From assembly GCA_038373865.1 (NCBI GenBank), contig JAXGGA010000071.1:62001-126000 (forward strand): a stretch of 64,000 nucleotides of DNA, given 5' to 3'. Under the pieces are notes generated by a model. That model was not told where the DNA came from, did not search any database, and was given only the letters and a program-made list of their open reading frames with translations. This document shows positions 21,987 to 35,094 of this stretch, in pieces. The stretch is from Uloborus plumipes. Its lineage: Eukaryota > Arthropoda > Arachnida > Araneae > Uloboridae. A program made the translations under genes and the position numbers. Positions within the stretch are counted from its first letter, which is position 1, and each line of letters begins with the position of its first letter.

Positions 21987-22636
21987 TATTTTTACTCAAT
22001 ATTAATTTTATTATTTTGAATAAATACACACATAAGACACTGTTGCAAAATTTCTCATGTGTCGGTACTTTTGTCCTTAGCATAGTGCTTTTAGGTAACC
22101 TCTAATTTTCACAAAGAATAAATCTTGAATTAAATGTCTACTAATAACTGAAAAATAAATTTAAATCAAAAACATTCCTAGATTAGAGTGCTCACCACAT
22201 CATTCCCTTATTTTGTCATTATTTTCACGTTTAGTTAATGCAATCAACAATGTGTTAATTATGCTATTTGTTTATGCAGTTTTACTAACAATAATATAAA
22301 AAATTGGTTCAAAGAAATTGGATGAAACTTTAAAGTTATTTTGAAAAAATTAGGAAAGTAAAAATAATAATAATCTTCTTTCAGAAATAAATTAGAAACT
22401 AGGAATTGTAAAAGAAAGAAAAAAACTGATGATGAAATTGGTTGTATTGAAAATAATCATACTGATCATTTATCGGTTCGCTCTTTTAATCTCTAATCGA
22501 TAATTGGCCATTTCGCTTACCGGAGCATCTCTTAGAAACCTTTCAAAAATAATGCATATGTTAAAATAAAAACGTAGTCGCCTGGCAAGATTGGCAATAG
22601 TGAGCAGAATTTTCATTGTTTTTTTTTATTATTATT

Positions 22637-25176
22637 ACCGTAAAATGGGGTGTATAGGAACAGCGGGGAGATTCGAAAAAAAACTTCCTGATCATACAAA
22701 GAAATTCTTCATAAATATACCGTCGGGTATTTTTGGCAGTTGATTCTTTTTTTTTTTGGAAAGGTAATATTATAAGAAGTAGAAAAAAAAAGATTTTGTC
22801 ATTCTGGCAACACTATTGCCTTCTGTGCAAGGCTGCAAGCGGAACACTAAAAAACATCAAGTTTTCATAAACTGAAAAACTGTGTATGTAAGTACAGACC
22901 CCTTTGTATTTCAAATCTAAGAATAGTATTTTTTAATCTACATATATATAAAAATGAATGTTGGTAAATGTGTATATGTGTATGTGTGTTCCCTAAGATC
23001 TCAGAAACTACCCGGGAGATTTGGTTGAAACTTTCACCGTTTGTTCCTTTTGGTACTGGGAAGGTTTAGAGACCAGTTTCAACAAAATCCTATGGGTAGT
23101 TATTTTTTTATTTCAATTTTAGACCTGATTCTGACTTTGTAATTTCAATTTAAAACTTCATTTTCGAAGGCTTTCATCAATCCAATCGAGTATTAAGTGT
23201 ATTAACTCAACTCTCTGGCAGATAGTTGGAATTGCTTGCTACCGTAATTTTGGCGATCTTTTAAATCGCGCCAAGAGCCCTCAATAATGGAAGTTTTCCC
23301 AATAACTATCTCAAGTATAAAGGATAAAAAAGGTATTTGATTAACAGATTAATCTTTTTTTAAAAACAAATGAGATTCAATTTCATGTTTCGGAACTCCT
23401 TTAGATTTGTAGAGGCTTAGATGTCATGCATTATTTTCCAGACGAACACTATTTTGTTCTTTATATCTATTGCTGTTTTCAATCAAAGTGTGTTACTATA
23501 TTTTCTCGCCAAACATCCAATCAATAGTTCGTTTTCATGTCCATACTATTTGCTGTGATATACCGCAATATTGGAAATTATTTTAACGCCTTACGGAATG
23601 GTGTACATTTAGCGCCAAATATAATATTCAAATTGATTTCAGATTGCCAAAAAGTAATCAGCTTCATAGAGAATACCTCAATATTTGGCGACAATTTCTC
23701 TTTCACAAAAGTGATAATACGTAAGTTTCTTTATTTATGGAAGGGATAGGGGTTCAGAATTATCCAAGGTATCCCAAATTAGCTACCAAATTGGCGACTT
23801 TTTAAATAGCGCCAAGAACCTTCAATAATTGAAATTTTCAAAGGCACGTTGCTACGCATCCATTTTTGTTTTCGAGAGTAGAAAAAATTATTTGTGTATG
23901 ATAAATACCTGATTAAATATGTTTCCTTCTCAGACAAACATATTATTGCATGACAGTACTCAAATGCTACCATATTTTTTAAGGTGTTTGCTTTTTCATG
24001 TCTCTGTAAGCAACAAAGTTGTTCCTTTGTTCTCCTTTGGCTTATTTTTACAACATACTTTTAAGAAACTACAGTTGAATTATAACTAAAATTGAGATTC
24101 TTTCTGCGATATTAATTCATTACCAAATGACCATTTACTTTTATACCACGGGCAAAGCCGTGCGGGTACCGCTAGTTATGTATATATCTGAGCAACAGAG
24201 TACAACATTAGAAGAGACAACATATTTTAATTGTGGCATAAAAAGGAAAAATTCTTCATTACGTCATAGGATAAAAGTTTGAGGGGCGAATCGGAACACT
24301 TTGTTCTGTTGTTCGAATTCAAACTTATTTAAAGTAAACCGCTTGAAAAATCAAGATTTTAACCCTAATTCTTCTATTCAAGACAAGGAAAAGGATTTAT
24401 TACTGTTTATCCCTTCTCGTGAGCAACTAGATTTTAGAATGACAGAAAGTTGCAGATTCAAAAAGATTTTTGCTCCAGGAGACATTTTTTTACTTAAAAT
24501 ACATGGGGGAAAGTCGGACAGACTAAATGTAGTAAAAGTCTAGCACACAGACACTGATGAATAAGTGAAAAAATTTTACAGGACAATCCCCGAAACCCAG
24601 AGATTTCATGAAACTGAAGAAAAGCCAGCGTTCGTCTCAGCAGATGTTATGATAAAACTTAAGATAAGCCACACAACTGCTAGTTTTAAGGACAAGTACA
24701 TATTTGTGGACGAAATGAGCGATTTCAATTCATCCTAAATCTTCGTATTTCAATTCAAAAGCATTTCTTAAAATTAATTTTAATTTTTCATAAGTTCAAT
24801 TTTTTTTTGAATTTTGACAAATCATAAACGTTTACTGGCATAGAAAATAAACTTTTATTTGATAGTAACTATCTGTTTTTATTCTCCCCCACCAATATTA
24901 CTCATGTTTGTGAGACCTATTACAGGTTAAATTGAAAAAAATAAGAATTTTAGCATGTGTTCCGATTGACCCCTATCAACGGGGTGATTCGGAACACCTC
25001 TAAATTCCTATATACATAAATAATAACTGTTTAAAATGTGTTGTCTTTGCTTGGAATATCAAAAGTTAAGTAAGACCGAAGTTTTTACCCAAAAAATCAA
25101 ATTAATAAAAAAAACGTTTAACTACTTTTTTTTACAATCAAAGCCGAAAAGTGTACCTATTCACCCCATTTTACGT
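22637..25176. mobile_element. TIR element interrupted by a Helitron
   Basis: Inverted ends ACCGTAAAATGGGGTG (22637-22652) and its near complement (about 25161-25176) enclose 2.5 kb. Words like GGGTGATTCGGAACAC recur inside (near 22668, 24285 and 24980), as if the element has internal repeats. A complete Helitron at 22937-24175 accounts for half the length, leaving about 1.3 kb. No transposase ORF is visible. The border assignment rests on the inverted ends only; the target duplication is unclear. Confidence 0.5.
22937..24175 (+). mobile_element. Non-autonomous Helitron, complete ends
   Basis: Begins TCTACATATATATAAAAATG after A (22936) and ends CTAG (24172-24175) before T. The 3' hairpin has stem CACGG / CCGTG (about 24148-24163), followed by CGGGTACCG. 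The early text CTCAGAAACTACCCGGGAG is followed by a T-rich interior. Two related internal blocks (near 23265-23300 and 23790-23830, both with GCGCCAAGA-CC-TCAATAAT) indicate an internal duplication. 1239 bp, no Rep/helicase ORF. Confidence 0.85.
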
Positions 25177-28100
25177 TTGCATTTTGAATATAATTTGGAC
25201 TTTTTTTACATGCCTGCTTGTAACGGGCCAAATTGGGGAGAAATTAGTCATCCATAATTTTTCATTAATTTAGATTTAACAATGACTGAAACCACCAGTT
25301 TTCATTTTTGATGATTTGGTGATCTTGCGTGAGTTCTTCAAGGAATGTAATTAGATCATGTTTGTTGTTTATTTATTGATTATTTTATCTTATTTTTTAG
25401 GTGTTCAAAGTTTGAAAAACATTATCAGGTGAGTAGCTGTTTTGAGTTATTCCATTTTTTTGATATTGTAATGGGTTTGTATTATTTTTTCTCCCCCCCC
25501 CCTTCCACATTTTATGTTTTAAATAAAATATTAGCTGTCAAACAGTTCTTGTTTCCAGAAAAACAACTGTATCAGAAAAAGCGGTCGTAAAGTCATGAAA
25601 CTTTAAATCTAAGCACAGTTAAAAACTTTCTGATTTTTTTTATCTTAGTTTTGTTTGATACTTATTTTTCTAGTCTTTTTACCACATATATTTCGTATAA
25701 AAACGGTTCGGATAATTTTTCCCGGGAGAAAAGGCAATTCTGAGCAATATATTTTCTTCAAATAAAACACTACCATTCAGTACACATTATATACTCTAAT
25801 ATTCAACAACTTTAAAGAATAAAATTTTCTCAATATTGTTTAGTTCTGAGGTTCATACTTGTACCCTGCTGAGCTAAAAACCAACAAATTTTGTCAGACG
25901 ATTTTTTCTTTTTTTCGTCAAAAGCATATCATAAACTTTAGTTTTAAATTACAGCTAAAGATTAGTTTTCTTTGTCTCAAAATCTAAATGGGGCGCAAAT
26001 TACTTTTGATATATAAGCTTGAAAAATGTTTAGAATGAAATGAAATACTTGTGATAAGCTTTCTACAAAAATAGCCTTTACTTTTGATTTCTCAATAATA
26101 CAATTCAACTTTATTGCAATTCAGAGATAAAGCAAAATATATGCCTCTCGCTTTTCTTCCCAGAATTTGTATCATTTTATCATTGTATTCAAAAACTATT
26201 CTATCTCTTTTCCCCCGAAAGAGCTCTTGCTCAAAATCTACTTTCTCAGAGATAACAAAAATAAATTCAAAAAATGAAGGAACAATATTTTTTTTTCTAC
26301 GAGATAGAAGTGTATAATAAGGATACCAGAGAACGGAAATGGTCTATTTTTGAAAAAGGCAGAAGTGATAAAACAACAGTATTGTTTTTGGAGGCTGAAA
26401 CTTAAATTGAAATCGGAATGGTTAAAGCAAATGTTTTTTTTTTTCATAGAGTTGAATCTTTTTATTTCTTCTAAATTCGAAAATAAATGAAATATTTAAA
26501 ATGAATAATATATCCCTGTGAGTAAATGTTCGAAAGGCTCGATTGATTGAAAAGAAAGTAAACGAAATCAAAAAGAAAAACTGCAGTTTTAAAGTACTAT
26601 TTTGTTTGTAAAATGTTACATTTTCTTTTTTAAGCAAAGTACTCAAATGCACACGGAATAGACACAGAAAACTAAAAAATGTATCAACTGATATTAAAGT
26701 CAAAAAAAAATAATTGCTTTTAAAATATGTTGGCAGCATTTTTAACTTCTCCAATTAATTGAGTTTTACATTCTCACTCAATTTTCAAGAACTTTTAGTC
26801 TAATTAACACTTTCCATAGAATCTCTCAAGTATTTCAGAAATGGAAAACCAATCTGCCACAAGAAAAGTGAGTTAAAAAAGACATCATATTAATTCAAAA
26901 ACCATTTTGGTGAACAATTTTTATCCCTATTACTTGAACCGTCTGTTTTTCTTTTGACATACTTCTTGCTTTCTTGAAATAAACGCAAAGGACATACTTG
27001 GACTCTTCTTCAGTTTACTTTGTTTGGTTTTGTAAGCATCTTGTAGGCGTTAATGGTTATTTTTAAATAGTAAAAATAACCTTTAAATGTTTAGAATTTG
27101 AGATCATATTGGTCACGCATTCTGCATCAAAAGTTATTTCCTGAAAAAAGTTATAAATATTGATTTCAATGTACATAGTTATAAATAACGATATAATCAT
27201 CTCCATAGTGACATTTATTAAAAATGCTCAAAACATGGCATTACTCTGCTCTTTTTTGTAACAAATTAAAATTCCTAAATGAGTTATAGAGATGATATTT
27301 CAAACAAAATAATATGTTCCTTTAAATAGATTAAACTTATTTATTTTCCTGTAATGTCGTCTTTGAAGCTTATCAAGGAAGTATAAGACTTTTTTGTATA
27401 ACGAAATGAGAAAAACAGACAGAAAAAATAGATAGGTCAGTAGTCATCGCAAACAAATTCTCCGTCAAATGTTAACTACAAAAACATATCTTAGACGAGC
27501 TATTTTTCTTTTTTCTTTTCTCTTTTCAGTATATAATGGTAATTTTGGTTCTTTTTATTAAAGATTGAAACTTCTTTTGTGACCTGAATTTATTTTATTT
27601 TTAATTAGTTACTCGTGTTACATTTTAGTTTGCAACTTTATTTATAGAAAGTATGATTTTCAGGTTAAGATATTTATATCCCCGGATAAATTAGTAGGAA
27701 ACTGAAATTCGTATAGAGGTTTATTCGATTTCTTTTTTTTTTTTAATAAATTTCTATTTATTTTAATTTTTGACTGTAGTAGTCGTGTGGTTCCAGTTTT
27801 AGATTGGACGTTGGTTAATATTGCAGTTTTTGGTAGCAAAATCGTTATTTTCGTTCAAAATGTCAAAATTCAAATAATTATTTTTTTTTCTTGCAAAATC
27901 TGCAAAATAGGATCTGTATTCGTCAGTTTCATGTTCACTTAAAAATGACAGTTTTGAACTATTCAAAATTCTTATCGTGATATTATTTAATAAAATGAGT
28001 TACTGAACAAAATGAAGCATTTTTCTTTTTCTTTTTTTTTTTTTTGAAATTCAGTATTATAATACTTATCTTCGTAATAAACACAGAGGCAAAAACTATT

Positions 28101-31020
28101 ATTAAAAGATTCCTCCTCTTAAAAGGCACTAAAGCTCCATAAAATTGCTGATATAAGTACGTTTTTAGCGTATTTGTCTCAAGCGTCAGAAAAAAACATG
28201 AATGTTTCTAAATTCTTGAATGTTGTGATCTCAAGTAAATGTAATAATCATAAATCCTAAGTCATGAGCTTTCAAACTCTACGTTTCTCAAAAGCATTTA
28301 CACACTTTTCAATATTTCTTTGTTTCCTATTAATGTGATTGCACTGCATTTCTTTAAATAAGTGTGAAAATTACACAGTAGAAACACTGAAGCAATTTAC
28401 TTAATGCACAATACATAAAGTGTGATTACTAGGCATAGTATAAATCAGTTTAACAAATCATACAGTAGACGAACATAATCTCTTAGAGCTGAATTGCGTA
28501 TTTAAGTGGACAAAAGCCCCGCCAAACAGTTAAAATGATGAACAATCGGGAAATTGAAAGGTTAACCAATAAACTCTCTGCAGTTATCTGTATGATTGAC
28601 GTCACTACAACGGATAACAATCATAGAGTATGAAACGGAATGTGACACGATAATGGAGAGTGATATAAATGGTGGGAATTCGTGAAACTAGATAAGGGTT
28701 TTGAGTTATGATATTCTGAATATGCAGTGATATTAGTTTGTATAGAGAGAAAAATGTTAATGAATACCATAGCTAGAGGTTTCCAAGTAGATTGTAAATC
28801 TAAATTGAGGGAAGTCATTGTATTAAATGGAATGAATTCTGAAACTTTATAAAGAGGAAATGAGTCCAGAGAACATTTTTACAAAAGTTTTGAAAAATTA
28901 TTCTGTTTTATAAAACGATTTTTTATATTGTTTGTTGACATCGTTTAACTTAAATCGCCCCCGTATTTTTTAAAAACAGTGCTTCATTGGGGAATTGTGT
29001 CCGTTGCTCCATAAGTCCGCGGTATATCAATTAGCGTTGTAATCGCTTTTTTTTTTTCGGTAAAATTTCCCGTAAACGTTTTCGATACTGTAAATATTCC
29101 GTTCTGCAGAAATATCTACTACAAATGTTTAACAGTATAGACTAAACACCTGAACCTATCATTACATAAAAGTGTGAATACAGATTGAAAAAATGGAGTT
29201 GGGTAAAAAAGAAGGAACAAAAAATCTAGTTTTATGCTGCTGGATTTCAAACAGCTTGCTGAATCAGCCGTCCAAGTAAACATTTTAATAGTTAAGTGGT
29301 CATGAATAGCTATCAGTATTTATAAATAGGAGCCTAAGCTTGTAATTTGAATGTAACAAATCCTTTGAGTGATTACAAATCGTTTCAAACCGATTTCTGA
29401 ACTTTAGTATCTTGTTTAAGCTTGTTTTGGCTTTTCGGATATTTATAGTGGCTGTCTATTCTTTGGATAATCTATGGTTCGGGCATAAAATACTTTGCTA
29501 CAGCATAGTTTTTTTTTTCTTGTAAATTAAATAGGTTTCCTTGTTTTATATGTTAGCTGGGTAATTTATTCTAAGACTTTTTCAATGTCTATATACATAA
29601 AGAATTTTTCAGTAATTTGTAGTAATTTTGTCCCCTAGAATCTTTGCATATTTTCAAGACCTACGTGTTTGAATACGTCTACGAATCTACTCAATATTAA
29701 TAAGTCTTTTGTTTATAAACAGCAATTTTTAAAGTCCTCAAGCAGCAAAACAGGTGCAAAAGTTTATCTACATACTTTAAAATTTGTTTAACTTTATAGC
29801 AACTTGAAATTGATTTCAAAATAGTCAATTACTTTTTCGAACGTTTTCTACTGATTAAGACATTTTTAATACAAAATATTAATAACTTCCTGTTGAAATA
29901 TTTTTAGCAAAATACGACTACAAACGCTTTTAGCGTCTACTTTGTTAACCAATAACAATTTGTAAAACTTTTTTAAGGAGAGACATTATGAAAGATACTT
30001 TAAGCGTTAATTATAGTTAGGAAATTTATGAGTACCGTCTGGGGGCCAAAAATGAACGAAATAAAGCTTTTAAAATGTTACAGTAAGCAGTAAAAAGAAC
30101 CGAACACTTAAAATCATTTACTCGTGATAAATTACACTTGCATCAAATTTCCCGTACCTTCTGTTAGATAATAACTTTAACTATTTTTATTAATGATTTT
30201 CAAGACTTGAGAAATATCGGAATTTTTATCTTTTAAAACTCTAACTTCCTTAAGAGTAGAAAACAATGCGGAATAAATTTCTCATATAGATAGGAGAAGA
30301 TCAAAGCTCTCTAATGACAGCTTTAAAATGCGAAAAATCAATGCTGCTTGTATATTAATTAATTGCGGAGTTCATTAAAGATAGAGAAGGTTTATTAGAA
30401 ACTGACAAATTCTTGCGTGTAATAAATTTTTACTGGAAATTATACGCATGTGAAAAAACATATTTCAGGAAAATTTGATAGTTTTTAATGCATTAAAGTT
30501 CATTTGTTTTTGAAATACTCTTAATTATGCATGATTCATAATACGTACATGGTGTATTGACACCATTGTTAAAATTTTGATGCGATGCAAATTAGGAAGC
30601 CAATGATTTGATGCAATTACAAATTTGCTTAGATGATTTTTAACAACCATGATTTAAGGTCAATACCTAAAACTATACATGTATTTTTAAATGCGCGAAA
30701 TATGAACAAAGTAGTTAACGCTATTGTAAGGAATAGTTTATTTTAAAATTATATTTGGAAGGCATGCTTAGACATCAGTTTTCTATATTTGGCCCAATGT
30801 CATCAAACTACCTTTTGTACAATTAGATTGTCCGCTTTATAAACTATCTATTTTATATGATTCGATGGTTCCCTAACCTAACTTTTGAAACCAAATAAAC
30901 CTCAAAGCTTCACGTTTACTTCAATTAAGCTCATTATGTTTTGTAAAAAAAAAGGGAAAAAATCATAATCTGGAAGTAAAATGATAAAAATTAAAAATTA
31001 TAGTCATTTATTATTCCAAT
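25177..31020. other. 5.8 kb AT-rich, no gene seen
   Basis: Longest stretch without a recognisable element. Many short ORFs (for example 26238-26447 and 26422-26754 on the minus strand) are F/L/K/N-rich, as expected of random A/T-rich frames. Homopolymer runs are frequent. Nothing is supported. Confidence 0.5.
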
Positions 31021-32161
31021 TAGGGATTCACCGATTAATCGGCAGTACCGATTAATCGGCCATAATCGGCCACTTTACCGATTATTAATAATCGGCAAAA
31101 TCTTGCCGATTAATCGGCGAATTTTTTAATTTTTTTATATTATCTTTTAAAATATACCTTAACCAAGAAACTATGATAAACTGTTTTATTAACTGTAAAA
31201 AAATGTATTTTTCTGAAATCCTTACAATAACATACAGTATGAAAGTGTGTACAGAGTAAAAATAAAACAAATAGTTCATAGAAAACTTAAAACTGATTGA
31301 AATATTAAGATAACCCTCTGCAAATTCCTGAAATTTTAAGTTGGAATTCAAAAGCATGAATATTGCATTTCATTTATAATCAGTCAAATTTTCTGATCAA
31401 GCAGCAAAAAGATGTTTTAAGTAAAATTCAACGATTTTTGAACGCACTATTACGATGGATAAATTTATAAACAAGAAATAAAATAAAGTTTCTGCAAACA
31501 CAAGAATTGCACGTTTTACGAAAGTGTAATGAGTAAAAACAAAATAAATAATTCAAAGAATGAAATACAAAATAATAATAATAATAATAATAAATTGCCT
31601 CTCAGTTGATATAAATGATTTAATTATTTAATATTTCTATTCTGAATAAATCTATACTTATCGACAATGTTGCAACATTTTTCATTTCTCGATATTTTTC
31701 TCCTTAGATTATTACTTTTAAATAACCTCTAATTTTCAAAGAACAAGTCTTGAATTAAATGGCTATTTATCGTTGAAAAATAAATTTAAATTAAGAACAC
31801 CCCTAAATTAAAGTGCTCATCACAGCTCCCCCTTCCCCATTTGTTTTATAACTATTATGTCTAGTGTGTTAATGTAATTTTACTAACAAAAATATTTAAA
31901 AAATTTCAAAGGAAGTTAATAAAATTTTGAAATTATTTAGCATGGAAATATGGAGAAAAACAAATCTTTTGTCAAAAACAAATAACCATTTCTAAAAATC
32001 AGAATTGTATTAGAAAGGGTAAAAACAGTGAGGGTAAAATTAATAATATTAAAAATAATCAACCCGAACATTAATCGGCTCTGCCGATTAATCGGCCGAT
32101 TCTCATTCACCGATTAATCAGTAATCGGTAATCGGCCAATTTTCTTATAGGTGCATCCCTA
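31021..32161. mobile_element. Non-autonomous hAT with perfect 8-bp target duplication
   Basis: 1141 bp flanked by ATTCCAAT at 31013-31020 and 32162-32169. The ends are TAGGGATTCACC at the left and TAGGGATGCACC read from the right. The first and last ~100 bp are packed with CCGATTAATCGG-type palindromes, which look like subterminal transposase-binding repeats. An (AAT)n run sits at 31571-31593. The 90-codon minus-strand ORF (31085-31357) shows no transposase motif. An older copy of the same family is at 19501-22533. Confidence 0.9.
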
Positions 32162-32272
32162 ATTCCAATAACTTTCCTCAAAAAAGAAAAAAACCATTGG
32201 TTTTGTAAAACTTTTCTCACTTTGTCGTTTAAAGGCGTGCTGAACCTGGGTTTAATTATAACAGTCCTTACA

Positions 32273-33180
32273 TCTCCATATATTATTTCTCTAAGCCGAA
32301 TCCTATACCCGGTCGAAACTCGCTCATTTCTTTATCGAATTGCAAGAAAATTTATGATTTTGAAGCTTATCCCGCGGGCTATTGACGAAAATTAGACCCA
32401 CCCTCTAAAAAGTGTCGGTTCGTTTTTTATTCGAACTTCAATTTTTGGGCACAAAATTGACTCTATCTAGCGAAATAATTGTCGTATCGTCTCCATTTTG
32501 ATTTCATTCGAAAGATTAAAAAAAATGCGTTCTTTAGAACGTTTCTCCGCTAGCGCCGCGTAACGAGAATCTCGAAAATCTACGTTTAAGCGACTTATAA
32601 GCGATTGAAGTTTGAAAAAGTTAAATTTTTTGCTCAACTGTCAAAATCGTTACATTGTTGTTCAAATCAATTTTAAATGCGACATTTCAAGCCAAGGCTT
32701 AGCTCGGTAAACCTTGATTGTAACTTTTATTGTTTCAAAATACTATGGTAGTTTTGCGATAACGTTAGTATTTAGTTTAGTAGTAGCCTTGGGTATTTGA
32801 TTTTAATATAGGGTATCACTTTTGTAGTAGTTGTAAAAGTGAATGTGTCTTTGATCTCTTTGAAAAGTTGTCAGAACGACGGCAGTTGATGGCGATGTTG
32901 CGCAAACGTACAAGATTTTACAATAACAACTCTGTATACTGATGTGTTCAATTCTGTACCTTGGTGCAAGAACAACCAATGTCAAAAATTTGATGTTTTT
33001 GGTTTTTTTATCGTAATGGGGGCAGAAAGGTATCCTCTGTTTTATACCACGACAACCAATGTTTTAAAATAAACCGCCTTAGCAGGGGAGCGAAACTAAG
33101 ACACCAAATCTAACACATCCAATCGAGGACTGAAATATTTGAACCTGAATAATTCAATTTTAAATTTAGAGTTTTTTTTT

Positions 33181-33226
<46 letters not shown>

Positions 33227-33249
33227 GGAATTCCGCACGGGTCACCTAG
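32273..33249 (+). mobile_element. Non-autonomous Helitron, complete ends
   Basis: Begins TCTCCATATATTATTTCTC after A (32272) and ends CTAG (33246-33249) before T. The 3' hairpin is the perfect palindrome GCGGAATTCCGC (33225-33236), preceded by a ~42-nt T run. 977 bp without a helicase ORF. Its 3' end lies 6 bp from the start of the next element. Confidence 0.85.
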
Positions 33250-33255
33250 TGGGTA

Positions 33256-34212
33256 TGGGTCATTCCGACGAAAATGGTACAAATCATGTCTGAAACTCTT
33301 TGCTTAAGATTAACAATTTAAATAATTTCCACCAACTAATCATATTTTTTTTTATTGAGTTTCGATTTATTTGTGTATATTGAAGTGTAAATAACTAGTA
33401 CATGACTCATTTATGAAAGGATTTTAAATATTTCGATCACTTTGGTTAACAGAGTGGACATATAACAGAGTGGACAAATAAGCCTTTAAAAATATCTGTA
33501 TAATCACAAAAAAAAGTTAGAATCACAGAACAAGCATAAAGTGGAACAAACAGCCTAAAACTGTAAGTCTGTCTGCAATTTCAAGAAAAAATCTATTTTT
33601 TTCATCATGAAATCGGCTCTAACAGAGTGGACATCCAACAGTCCAAATTAACTACCATAAGAAAAGAATTAGGCTCACCCTGGTTGTTGACTACATAATT
33701 CAATGAAGCAAGCTAATTACGGCAGTTATACTACCTATATTTTTAAAAAAATATATCAGATTGAATGCAATTGTTTATTTTATTTCCAAAAGGCATGTAA
33801 CAGAGTGGACAATTCGAAACATAGAAAATCTAGGGACATGGATAAATAATAGTGTTTTTTGATGAAATTTTTTTTCATTTGCGTAATAATCTGCAGAAAT
33901 GGTGTCAGAAGCATCTTTTGTGCAATACAGTGTCATTTATTTTGTTGTTACATTTCAGCTTAATTTTAAATCACATTTAAAACTCTAACAATTTGAAGCT
34001 GGGACACGTCATTTTCTCCTTCTTCTGACAAAGATAATTTTTTTTTGTGTCATTTCTAAATGGATTATACCAAATCAATTGATACTTGACGGCACAAAAT
34101 TAAATGGAGAACCAATAAAAAATACACTTAATGGGTGGTTGTTATTAAAATTGATTTTAAAAAATTCTAAAGTCTCGGACATGATTTGTACCATTTTCGT
34201 CGGAATGACCCG
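33256..34212. mobile_element. TA-flanked TIR element with four AACAGAGTGGACA motifs
   Basis: 957 bp between TA dinucleotides (33254-33255, 34213-34214). The inverted ends are about 41 bp with a few mismatches, starting TGGGTCATTCCGACG at the left and CGGGTCATTCCGACG read from the right. The 13-mer AACAGAGTGGACA occurs four times inside in the same orientation (33448, 33464, 33621, 33799). The 84-codon ORF at 34079-34333 runs through the right border, so it is not a gene of this element. Confidence 0.75.
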
Positions 34213-34960
34213 TATATACTGTCATACTATATTATGTGTTAAAACCAGAGATTCTTTGTGGGGTGGGGGGGACCCTCAAAGCCTTCACTTCACTCCTCAA
34301 GGGGCCACAGTACCTGTCATTGTTGTGACTTAACCTGATACGGCATCCTCGAGGCTTTTTATTAAATAATTATTACAATTACAATATATAATTTTCACAA
34401 AAACATACGATAATTACACCGAATATAAACACGAAGCCTCATAAAACATTTACAACATATAATGACACAAAGACATAAAATAATTGAAACATATAATCAC
34501 ATAAAGTTAGCAAGTTAGCAGTTTACACTTTCTCATTAAAAACAGGGTTACACAGAAGGTTATATAAGCAGTTGTACAGGTAGACGAGGAGAGTGGGATA
34601 GAGAACTTTGAGCATATGGTGAATAATTTAAACTATGACATTTACTCCATATAGTCGGACCCTCAAAACCACCTATAGTACGAACTAAAACGGCTAAAAT
34701 AATGTTAGAAATTAAAAAAAAAAACATATTTCGAAAAATAATTAAAAAAAAAGGCCCGCAATGTTAGCATAACAACAATAAACTGCTTTCGGACTATTTT
34801 TTTTTTTTTTAAGAAACGTAAACCATTTCTGAAAAACTTAAATTTCTGAAGTCCACTGAAAACCAAACGACGTAGGAAACCAATGTTCTGCTTTTTAGCC
34901 TACTTTCCCGTTAAAAATAAAAGAAAGACGAAAAAAGTATTAAAAGTAGCTTAATGCATC
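34213..34960. other. AT-rich, no gene seen
   Basis: The phrase GGACCCTCAAA occurs near 34269 and GGACCCTCAAAACC near 34659. Otherwise no repeat border or ORF is supported. Confidence 0.4.
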
Positions 34961-35045
34961 GAAAAAATATCGCCAAGTCCAAAAAAAATCGCCAAGTTAA
35001 AAAAAATATCGCCAAGTCCAAAAAATATCGCCAAGTTAAAAAAAT
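34961..35045. repeat. Four copies of an ATCGCCAAGT short tandem repeat
   Basis: ATCGCCAAGT followed by CC or TA and an A run recurs four times with a period of about 20 bp. A minus-strand ORF (34951-35223) reads it as a repeated peptide, with no independent support. Confidence 0.75.
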
Positions 35046-35094
35046 AAAGAGGTAAAATAAATATCGAAAAATTAAAAATTTGAAAGTAGGGTAT

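Larger units (their letters stand above)
19501..22533. mobile_element. Old hAT-type element, interrupted twice
   Basis: Homologous along its length to the well-preserved hAT at 31021-32161. The left end is TTGGATGTACC and the right end (read inward) AAGAGATGCTCCG, compared with TAGGGAT-CACC there. Shared internal blocks include TCCTTACAATAAC, GTGTACAGAGT, AACCTCTAATTTTCA and AGTGCTCA. Imperfect 8-bp flanks AGAAATTT and AGAAACCT may be the target duplication. Two later elements sit inside it, at 19591-20124 and 20566-21986. Without them the element is about 1.08 kb. No transposase remains. Confidence 0.7.

Noticed and set aside
24550..24575. CTGATGA followed by GAAA, a possible hammerhead
   Set aside because: There is no stem II between the boxes and no stem I around them.
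26238..26754. Minus-strand ORFs rich in F, L and K
   Set aside because: Expected in A/T-rich random sequence; no domain, repeated element or context supports them.
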